From Atriophallophorus winterbourni (Eukaryota; Platyhelminthes; Trematoda; Plagiorchiida; Microphallidae): 64,000 nucleotides of DNA. The stretch lies in the NCBI GenBank assembly GCA_013407085.1, contig JACCGJ010014425.1, positions 1-64,000 on the forward strand, written 5' to 3'. Every line of letters starts with the position of its first letter. Positions within the stretch are counted from its first letter, which is position 1. The notes below the pieces were generated by a model. The model was not told the DNA's origin. It did not search any database and saw only the letters and a list, made by a program, of their open reading frames with translations. A program made the translations under genes and the position numbers. This document shows positions 56,195 to 64,000 of the stretch, in pieces.

Positions 56195-56560
56195 TTTGGA
56201 TGAGGTGTCTACACCTCTAAGCAAACACTCATGCAATCGACTGTTGGGAACGAGTAGAGCTACATCAGCATGACCGCTTCTTTGTGGCTTTCACTACCAC
56301 GTGGCACAACAACCTTTCCTCGCCACTCCACTTGATAACACACAAGATTAATCGAAGATATTTACAACAGACCGTCATTCAACACGATTTTGAGTAAGAT
56401 ACTGCGAATTTTGATCTCTTGGCCCCAAACTTGGGAGACGGGTCCCCCTAACTGCAGCTAGTTTAATAGTCAACGTTTTCATCTACTTGAGCTACCCTTA
56501 CGACGACGCCATTCGGAATTTGGAACGACAAATTGTCGCGTCAGCAAGGCATCTGCTATA
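56195..56560 (+). repeat. repeat T, copy 4
   Basis: GATGAGGTGTCTACACCTCT, AGCTACATCAGCATGACCGC and CTCCACTTGATAACACACAA follow the previous copy in the same order and strand, about 605 bp on. Confidence 0.6.
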
Positions 56561-56972
56561 TAGCAGCTATATAATGAAAACTGACAACGATGTTAAGTAA
56601 GGGAAAACTCCAAAGATAACAGTGAGTTGGGACGTACTAGCGTTTTGCCAATGTGCATCGCGAAAGGGTTGTAAGACAAATTGAAACCAACATTAATCAA
56701 CATCTATTGATATTTTTACTGACTTAATGAAAATTATAATATCAACAATTGAGTTGAATAAAGACATGCAAATTTTATATCGTGTTCTATAGATCAGATA
56801 AGGTTCACATATATCGAGACACTAGAAACACAAGTATTGTAATGATGTAGTTTATTCTGGACTCAAAACGGCGATAACTTTGCTTATATGCAATCTGTCA
56901 AACTGTATGACATCTTCACAGACTTCAGGCATACGACATCACGCAGTTCGACTGACAAATGGTCAGGTTTGC

Positions 56973-57190
56973 ACGGATGTGCAACCTTACAGCACTTATG
57001 TGCAGTGCATCTAAATTGATTTATCACCGGTAGTGAGCTGCATGCTTAAACACGCTGGAGTCTCATTGCAATTGCTACTTCTGTTTTCATTATTCACACA
57101 TGTCTAGGCTTGGGCAAGTTGACAGTATCTTAGCTTACGTGCAGTCTATAATTGTGCGGCAAATGTTCCTGGAACAGGTTTGTGACCACA
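56973..57190 (-). repeat. SINE-like repeat Z, full-length copy
   Basis: Both halves on the minus strand, diverged (ATGTTCCTGGAACAGG replaces GATCCAGG-type sequence). Confidence 0.6.
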
Positions 57191-57257
57191 TGCATACATA
57201 CATGATCATGTGGCCACAGTTAAATCGGACACCATATCTCCTCATGAGTATTACTAA

Positions 57258-57475
57258 GCGCGTATGTGCTATATACAGTACTTGTGTACTACACATATAA
57301 CACCGTGGTGCGTTGTTTTGCCAATATTAGTCAGCCTCGTGCGAAAACACGCCGGAGTCTCACTAACACTTCTAATTTTTTATAACTGACTAGGTCTGGG
57401 AAACGTGGCATTATCTTGGCCCAGGTGTAGTCTATTACAGTACGGCACTTTACCTGGCTTCAGGTTTGTTGCTCC
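57258..57475 (-). repeat. SINE-like repeat Z, full-length diverged copy
   Basis: Minus strand, directly after the previous copy and in the same orientation (tandem, about 285 bp period). GCCAGGTAAAGTGCCGTACT and CAGACCTAGTCAG identify it. Confidence 0.55.
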
Positions 57476-57479
57476 ATGC

Positions 57480-58115
57480 ATGAGTACCAGCTATATTAAT
57501 TTTTGATGAGCGGCTATAAAATGTTGCACGTTATCAAAATCAGAAAAAATAACTTATCAAAAAGTTCGTGCTTTTGACATTTTTAATTCATGGATGTAAA
57601 CCGGAAAGTAATTGCATTGCAAACACAAAAATTTAGGTTAGGAAGAGGTGAGGTGATCATGAATAGGGGTATTCACTTAGAAGGCCCAGCACACACAAGA
57701 GTAAAGCGTGACTATTTTGTACATTTCCGCTCGAATTGTTTTTTTAACATCGGCGAAAACCAAAAACATTTAAAGTTGACACGTACAGCTGTCGCTGTAA
57801 ATATTTCCAGAAAAAAATCATGCATAATTAGTCTAACATGCGACAAATGATAGAGCGAAAGTTTACTAGAGAAAATCATTGGAAGTGAGGCGAAATCTTA
57901 AAAATGCGAGGGCCGAGTGAGCTATCTTTTCCAAAAACACGGAAATTTAGCAAAAGTAGAAAGGGGTCGTTAAATGCTGCATGGCCAGGAAGCTGAAAAG
58001 CCATTACTAGTAACCTTTTGAAAGTTAGTGAAGCAAGTATTCCAGACTGGGGTCCATGCGATCAGATATCGCAATTAGTTACGCTTTATGATACGTGCCG
58101 AGCCACTGTTTAGTG
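57480..58115. other. no gene recognised
   Basis: The 86-codon plus frame at 57590-57850 has no recognisable motif. Confidence 0.35.
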
Positions 58116-58119
58116 GCGG

Positions 58120-58370
58120 TCTAGCATTAAGCATCTCATTTGAATTTTGCTTAATCTAGTATGTTGTCAAGTGGATTGACGAAGACAGCTTGTTATGATG
58201 AATGGCAGCGAAAACCCCAAGAAAGCTGTCGTGCTGATATCGCTTAAATCGTTCACGAAACTTGATTGAATGCTTGTTCCATTGGTGCCGTAGCCACCTC
58301 ATCCCAATTTGTTTGTACTTACTCTGCTATAGTATACGTAGCTATTTAAGTCCCATCCTTCCTCATCTCT
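58120..58370 (-). repeat. repeat T, copy 5
   Basis: Minus-strand matches to GAGGTG(G)CTACGGCACC, CATCAGCACGACAGC-type and CTTGACAACATACTAG blocks. Confidence 0.55.
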
Positions 58371-58728
58371 TCTGATTTTACTTTTTTCATCGTGGCATTT
58401 AAGTACATGGTACCGGTGTAATGCTGCTTTGATGATGATGATGCATTGTCAGGAAGAGTGTGAGGTTAGTGTTGAGTAAAGCGAACTACAAAGTACTGGC
58501 AAGGAATTTCTTGTATCAGTTAAATGCTTAAATTGATTATATAAACATGTATAGGATAGAATAAAAATGAGACGCCAGTGTAATTCCACATACAGCACAC
58601 AACAGGTGAAAAATCAATCAAGCAAGTTGTTAGCTGAGCATTATAGAAGTACTGCAGGATTGCACATCTGTGCAACCGTCTTTCGGGTATCATGAAAGGC
58701 GATAGATAGATGAACTAGATTGCCATTA

Positions 58729-58802
58729 TGGTATGGTATGAAAACACAAGCCTGATCCAGGCAAAGTGCCGTACAGTCAGAGACTGCACGTGGGCTAAGA
58801 TT
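58729..58802 (+). repeat. SINE-like repeat Z, 5' fragment
   Basis: ATGGTATGGTATGAAAACAC through GTGGGCTAAGA. Confidence 0.65.
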
Positions 58803-58969
58803 GCCATTACAAACTCAAAAAGGTTTATCATGGCTTCCGAGGTAGATGGAAGATCATACTAATTTTGTCGCATCCCCTTGGGTGTTGCATATTTTCAGCA
58901 CATCATGGGCAACATTCAATACGAAAAATTGAAAGTAATATTCGCATTTTCATGATGACACAGAGTAAT

Positions 58970-59105
58970 GTATGTATGAAAGCACAAGCCTGATCCAAGC
59001 AAAGTGCCGTACAGTCTGAGACTGCATGTGGGCTAAGATACAGTCAGGTTACCCAGGCCTAGACAGATGTGAGAAAGAAAATAGAAATGGTAGTGAGACT
59101 TCAGC
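58970..59105 (+). repeat. SINE-like repeat Z
   Basis: GTATGAAAGCACAAGCCTGA through AGAAATGGTAGTGAGACTTC. Confidence 0.7.
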
Positions 59106-59411
59106 CTGTCAAAAATGTTTTCTGTGTTACGATTAAGGTGACAAGGTTTATCGTGCACGACGGTCATACACTTTGGAATCATTTTTATTTAATCACTGTT
59201 GACTTTAGAAAGTCGACAAAGTCAACGGAAAGTTTCTGTGATGACTGCTGTTCTTACTGAGAAAATTTCAAAAAGGAACCGATTCAAAAAAGTACATATA
59301 TATGCTTCAAGAATACATATACGAAAGATCCAAACGATGACAGGGACGAAATTGAAGGTAAAATCTAAAAAGCGGTAATTGTGTAAGTAGTGCGTTGCTT
59401 ACATGCCCCGC

Positions 59412-59452
59412 ACTTACACACCACAACCGGTCTCCGGCTGTTTGCCAGAAAG
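59412..59452 (-). repeat. retrozyme-like repeat R, short fragment
   Basis: The minus strand keeps GGCAAACAGCCGGAGACCGG then TTGTGGTGTGTAAG. The upstream CTGATGA half is missing. Confidence 0.45.
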
Positions 59453-59949
59453 TTTCGGGTATGTAGATTGGCATTGCAAAGAGGAACAGCCAATTCGAAA
59501 TCAAAACTGTTCCTTAAATGATAATTCAGTCGTGCTCAATACGTAGATGGATGCAACGAAATTTCACTTCTTTTGTTTGACGACAGCATAGGTCTAATTC
59601 CCACTCGTATTAGTCAGCCACTTGCCAACAGCGAAATGATTTGATGATGATTAAAACAGCAGAGGACCTAGCGGGCCAATGACCTGGGAAATTACGGAAT
59701 ACACCACAGAAGGTTCTATTTCTGGAACGAAAAGAGATGGGATGAAATCCCGTTCAAAATTATCCACAAGAATAATGAGTGACTTTTCCTGACAAGGCAG
59801 AGGCCTACCACTACATTGCTCAGGGGTTCAAGTCCAGTTTCCATAAATCTTGGTACAGCGTGCTTTTGAATAGCTGTTCTGACGGTAGAGAGAAAAGCTT
59901 GCTCGGGAGCGAGTTCTAACTGTTGACTGTTATCATGGAAATACGAAAT

Positions 59950-60072
59950 CAAAAGCCAGATTTAGGCAAAATGCCGCAGTCATAAACTACAATTGTCAGG
60001 ATGTGCAGGCCTAGACAAATGAGAAATGAAAATCGAAAAGCCAGTGGAACTTTGGCGTGTTTCTGCATGCAC
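59950..60072 (+). repeat. SINE-like repeat Z, shortened
   Basis: TTTAGGCAAAATGCCGCAGT, CAGGCCTAGACAAATGAGAA and TGGCGTGTTTCTGCATGC. The middle is partly deleted. Confidence 0.55.
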
Positions 60073-60371
60073 CTCAATACTGGTATCAAATTAATTTAGC
60101 AGTTCAGTTCAGTAGGCACAGGACAGTAAGTGGCTGACAAACCAATCGAGCGTCCAGAATTTCTTTCGGTGGAAAGCTGCGGAGAAGCACCCACCACTGT
60201 CAAAGGGTCAATCCTTTTTCTCCGTGTGGAACCTCTGATGGTCGTAGGACTAGGAGAATGTAGTTGGGGGAGCACCGCGCTATAATCGATGCAATGCCAA
60301 AAGGTAATTTTCTTTATTCTCCGTTTGCAATCTCTGATGATCGCGGTGCCAGTCGACGTACCGGATAGTAG

Positions 60372-60505
60372 TATGGTATGGTATGAAAGCAAAAGCCTGA
60401 TTCAGGCAAAGTGCCGCACAGTCAGAGACTGCACGTGGGCGATATTACTGTCAGGTTGCCTAGGCCTAGACATATGAGGGGGGAAATAGAAATAGTAGTA
60501 GGACA
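60372..60505 (+). repeat. SINE-like repeat Z
   Basis: GTATGGTATGGTATGAAAGC through TTGCCTAGGCCTAGACATAT. Confidence 0.7.
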
Positions 60506-60679
60506 GCAACGCGCAATAATCGATGCTGTAAAAAAGAAAAGGCAGTTTCTCCTCACCAGCACGGTGAGAGCTCAGATGATGGAAAATCAAGAATAAGAAG
60601 ATGCTCTAAAATTGCTACAATGAATAGCGAGCAGAATGGAGGACAACCTAAGCATGTTCATCATGGGATGTAATCAGAG

Positions 60680-61070
60680 AATAACTTACACCAGTCACGG
60701 TATAAATTCTGCTTGAAAGTTGAGACGGAACTACAGGAGATCAGTTCTCCAGGGAGCTTGTTCCAGAAGTTGACCACCCTGAAGCTGAAAAAGTTTTTCC
60801 TAGAATCTAGTCGACATCGTTCCTTAGCAAGCTTGAGTGCGTGTCAGCGAGGCCCAGCTTAGGACTTAAGGAAAAGATGTCATCTGGATTACCGCGGCTT
60901 AAACCCTTTAAGATCTTAAAGGTTTCAATCAAATCACCTCTCAAACGACGATGCTTAAGAGAGAAAAGACCCAGCAGTTTCAAACATTGTGATTAGCACG
61001 CTTTTATTCGTTGAAGAATCCAAATTACGTCAATGGAGATGTTCGAGCCGAAATAGTACAGTTAGGCATT
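60680..61070 (-). mobile_element. second CR1-like LINE family, decayed C-terminal fragment
   Basis: On the minus strand the nucleotide order matches the 63.24-64.0 kb copy (CCAGAAGTTGACCAC, CTTAAAGGGTTTAAGCCGCG, CTTAAGCATCGTCGTTTGAG). It encodes traces of FFSFRVVNFWNKLPGELIS. Confidence 0.6.
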
Positions 61071-61339
61071 TTCATTAAAAACACGATGTGGTGATAGATC
61101 AAAGGCTTTTGAGGACGTAAGCTAAAGCGAATGAATGCATGATTGATTTTATTATTGTTAAATCATAACTTAAAACTTATTTCGGAGGGATAGATGCACG
61201 TAATTTTATAGTCGGATAGAACCATGGGTTTACTTCAGCTGAAAATATGATAGTATCTTGACTTTAAAGAAAGCGACAATGAAAATACGAGAAATATCTC
61301 CAACACGTGAATAATTTGATTCGGGCGGCACATTATTTT

Positions 61340-61570
61340 AAAAATCAAGTTCAAGTTCGAGTTGCACAGGCAGAAAGTGGCAAAAGGCAACCACACGCCC
61401 AGACGGTATTCGGCTGAGCACCCGGGAATTCGATATTGAGTATACAGTTCGTACGTTTCACACGTTCTTGTTTCTGGATATATGGAATGTAAGGTCGGTG
61501 TTCTAGACACCAAAGCGGTGAAAAATCATCGATTCAAGAAACAATGCAATAATATGCGTGAACAATGTCT
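61340..61570 (+). repeat. duplicated module, unit 1: AAGTTC-repeat and conserved non-coding block
   Basis: CAAGTTCAAGTTCGAGTTGC, CACACGCCCAGAC, GAGTATACAGTTCGTACGTT, then CAAGAAACAATGCAATAATA. The same blocks in the same order occur at 62.86-63.10 kb, in both cases followed by a Z repeat and a minus-strand LINE. Confidence 0.6.
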
Positions 61571-61690
61571 GATGTATGAAATCACCTGCCTAATCGAGGC
61601 ACAGTGTAGCAAACTCATAGGCTGCACCTGGACAAAGATGCTGTCAGATTTTCCAGACCGAGGCAGAAATGAGATGGAAAATGGAACAAT
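61571..61690 (+). repeat. SINE-like repeat Z, diverged
   Basis: TGTATGAAATCACCTGCCTA, AGGCTGCACCTGGACAAAGA and CCGAGGCAGAAATGAGATGG align with the consensus at roughly two of three bases. Confidence 0.5.
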
Positions 61691-61699
61691 ATGTTTTTT

Positions 61700-62440
61700 A
61701 ATGTTTTAAAGTTTTTTTCATTAGATAATGTGTGGAAACATTGTAGGGCGTTTAGCGTCTAATTCCCTATAAAGCTTAACTCATCTGGGAGGTTTACTAT
61801 GTCATCTGGAAGCTTATTCCAGGAGTTGACCACACGGTTGCTGATAAAGTGCTCACGTTCAAGCAGCTTGGGGCTCATCTTGAGAATTTTTCTAGAATTA
61901 ACCCTTGTGGATATTTTAGGGGCAACTTAAAATAACTCGGAATTATTATCACCCGTGAGACAATTTAGATTCGTGAAGGCTTTTATTAGGTCGCCTTGCA
62001 GTCGCCGTAATTTAAAGAGAACATATAATGCTCTGTGACTCTTGACTCGGAGGTTTTACATATCTGACACTCAACCATCCTAGTTACAAGGCGCTGGGCT
62101 CATTTGAGACATGCGATATCTTTTTTCAAGCAAGGAGCCCAGGATTGAACACAGTATTCCAAGTGAAGCCGCACGACTAACTGGTATAACGGACCGAAGA
62201 TAGATGTTTTTCGACATGACAAGCTGAGCGCAATCTGAACAATTCTATGCGAGCCTTGTTTCCTTCTTCAGCACATTGAATAGACCACCTAAAATCTTTT
62301 GTTTAGTAATACCGGGATCCTTCAATTTCTGATCAGCAGCTATGCCGATAGTTCCTACGTCGACTTCAGTTGCGTTGTCGCCAAATCAGTCGTCAGAAAG
62401 CAGCTCCTCCTCATTTCGAATCCAATTTAGTGAACAAAGT
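61700..62440 (-). mobile_element. second CR1-like LINE family, decayed copy
   Basis: Minus strand, collinear with 63.24-63.98 kb through the C-terminal region (EHFISNRVVNSWNKLPDDI) up to the VQSWAPCLKKDI-like block near 62120 and beyond. Frameshifts and stops throughout. Confidence 0.7.
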
Positions 62441-62527
62441 TAACCGGTCTGTGGACCAATAAATTTATAAACGGTGGTGAAAAATCGTGTCAACATTGAT
62501 CGTGTCCACCATAAAAAAGCTAAATTA

Positions 62528-62612
62528 TACATATATATATATAGATATATATCTATATATATATCTATATATGATATCTCTCTCTTATATCTCTATCTCT
62601 ATCTATAGTATA
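62528..62612. repeat. (TA)n/(TATC)n/(CT)n compound microsatellite
   Basis: Alternating TATATA and TATCTATA units then CTCTATCTCTATCTATAG. Confidence 0.85.
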
Positions 62613-62649
62613 ATTGACATGTTAACATGCCTTGGATTTCCAAGAATAA

Positions 62650-62677
62650 AATTTATTTATTTATTTATTTATTTATA
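62650..62677. repeat. (TTTA)n microsatellite
   Basis: About six TTTA units. Confidence 0.85.
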
Positions 62678-62857
62678 AGTTACATAAGTTGCATGCACCT
62701 GAAAAAATAGAAATGAAATCTTTATTTAGTGTAAAAGACTGCGCCTCGATTAACAGGTCAGAAGCATTTTGATCCAGTTTGTAAATATTAATAAAGATTT
62801 TAGGAAACAAATATGCATCGATAAAATTGTTACTATATAAGATTTTGTGATTGGTTG

Positions 62858-63105
62858 TTCAAGTTCAAGTTCAAGTTCAAGTTGCACAGGGCTGAAGGTG
62901 GCTAAAAGCCTATCACGCGCCCAGATTTCCTTCGACGGTATGCGGTTGAGCACCCTGCACTTCGATATCGAGTATACAGTTCGTACTTTTCACACGTTCT
63001 TGCTTCCGAATAACTGGAAAGTAAGGTAGGGTTTCTCTTCACCAGCACGGTGAGAGGTCAGCTATTCAGGAAACAATGCAATAATATGCGTGAACAATGT
63101 GTGGT
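62858..63105 (+). repeat. duplicated module, unit 2
   Basis: Four perfect AAGTTC units, then GCACAGGGCTGAAGG, GAGTATACAGTTCGTACTTT and GAAACAATGCAATAATATGC. Parallels unit 1 at an offset of about 1.52 kb. The TTCACCAGCACGGTGAGAG palindrome also occurs at 60.55 kb. Confidence 0.6.
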
Positions 63106-63107
63106 GT

Positions 63108-63210
63108 ATGAAATCACTAGCCTAGTTGAGGTAAAGTGAAACACAGTCATAGACTGCATGTGGGCTAATTTACTGTCAGGTTGTCCAGGCCTAGACAGAT
63201 ATGATAAAAA
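63108..63210 (+). repeat. SINE-like repeat Z
   Basis: GTATGAAATCACTAGCCTAG through TTGTCCAGGCCTAGACAGAT. Confidence 0.6.
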
Positions 63211-63234
63211 TGTAAAAATACGTTTTTTTGTTTT

Positions 63235-64000
63235 TTTATAAAGTTTTTTTTATTAGACAATATGCGGAAATATGATAGACCATTTAACGTCTAATTCCCT
63301 TTTAAAGCTCAACACATTTGGGAGGCTTACTATACAATCTGGGAGCTTGTTCCAGAAGTTGACCACACGGTTGCTGAAAAAGTGCTCACGTGCCAGCAAC
63401 CTGGGCCTACTCTTAAGAAGTTTCATGGAATTACCCCTTGTAGCTGCTTTAGGTGCAAGTTTAAGGATTTCAGTAATATTATCACCTGTAAGACCCTTTA
63501 GAATCTTGAAGGCTTCTATTAGGTCACCTCGCAGCCGCCGTCTCTTTAGTGAGAACAAACCGAGGTCCTTGAGTCTAGCCTCATAAGTTTTACCTGCCTG
63601 ACCCTCAACCATCCTAGTCGCAAGGCGCTGAACCCTTTCGAGACATGCTATATCCTTTTTTAAGTACGGTGCCCAGGATTGAACGCAGTACTCCAAGTGA
63701 GGCCGCACGACTACTTTGTATAAGGGGATGAAGATTGAAGATTTTCGGCAAGATAACGCTGAGCGAAGTCTGAACAATTCTCTGCGAGCCTTGTTTGCAG
63801 CTTCGGCACATTGAGTAGCCCATTTAAAATCGCTTGTTATAGTAATGCCAAGATCCTTCACTTTCTGAGCAGCCGCTATTCTGATAGATCCTTCTCCAAC
63901 ATCTAGTTGGGTTGTCGCTAAATCAGTCGTCAGAAGACAGCTCTTCCCCAAGTTTATTGGCAAGTCCCAGGTCTTTGTCCACTCGATTACTTGTTCTAAA
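63235..64000 (-). mobile_element. second CR1-like LINE family, C-terminal reverse transcriptase (runs off the window)
   Basis: The minus-strand frame from 63963 to 63253 (236 codons) continues beyond the window edge. It starts after the catalytic region (PINLGKSCLLTT) and shows KVKDLGITITSDFKWATQCA, FIPLYKVVVRPHLEYCVQSW, APYLKKDIACLERVQRLATR and RRRLRGDLIEAFKILKGL, then ARLAREHFFSNRVVNFWNKLP-like sequence. These are the standard post-RT motifs of CR1/L2-type LINEs. Sequence differs clearly from the CR1-like family at 18.5 kb, so a second family. The open frame suggests a relatively recent insertion. Confidence 0.85.

Noticed and set aside
57590..57850. 86-codon plus-strand open frame
   Set aside because: No recognisable motif, no splice signals or family similarity; treated as chance.
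59520..59950. Possible CR1 reverse transcriptase trace on the minus strand (a PLGPLLF-like string)
   Set aside because: Only one weak motif without collinear neighbours; not enough to call an element.
55545..62677. Short simple repeats considered as a possible CRISPR or satellite array
   Set aside because: They are microsatellites with no spacer structure; nothing in the window resembles a CRISPR array.

Overview
The window looks like animal genomic DNA, most probably from a flatworm and plausibly a digenean trematode. The support is AT-rich sequence, long introns packed with degenerate CR1-like and RTE-like non-LTR retrotransposons, several Penelope-like elements (PLEs), and a BCCIP gene whose ATG directly follows a splice-acceptor-like AG, as expected for spliced-leader trans-splicing. 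There is no sign of bacterial or viral organisation. Species assignment is inference only.

Layout. 0-25 kb is almost entirely repeats. It holds an RTE-like LINE piece (0.6-1.6 kb), CR1-like copies (2.2-3.9, 8.5-9.6, 13.4-14.4, 16.0-16.8, 17.1-17.7, 18.5-20.5 and 20.5-22.4 kb), PLE remnants (0.2-0.5, 6.6-7.0, 13.0-13.3, 22.9-24.5 kb) and short repeats carrying hammerhead-ribozyme-like cores. From 26.6 to 51.3 kb runs a plus-strand protein gene. I assembled it from seven exons whose splice sites and reading phases all agree (380 codons in total, including the stop). Its family is not recognised. Its introns are filled with LINEs, PLE tails, SINE-like repeats and a GC-rich block. Its last intron contains, on the opposite strand, a complete intronless BCCIP homologue (48.6-49.4 kb). 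From 49.8 to 64 kb there are RTE-like and second-family CR1-like LINEs, five copies of an RTE-3'-end-associated repeat ('T') and many copies of a 100-215 bp SINE-like repeat ('Z').

Most interesting theme. At least four repeat families in this one window carry hammerhead-type cores (CUGANGA, then a small hairpin, then GAAAC). Two sit in PLE 3' tails (families P and Q). Two sit in short repeats that resemble animal retrozymes (families R and S). In all four, helix III is a palindrome without a loop (ACGU or ACCGGU), which suggests dimeric ribozymes. Family R has a monomer of about 225-240 bp and occurs as circularly permuted, inverted and tandem copies, as expected for insertions derived from circular RNA. 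Most copies have lost core residues; a few keep the whole core.
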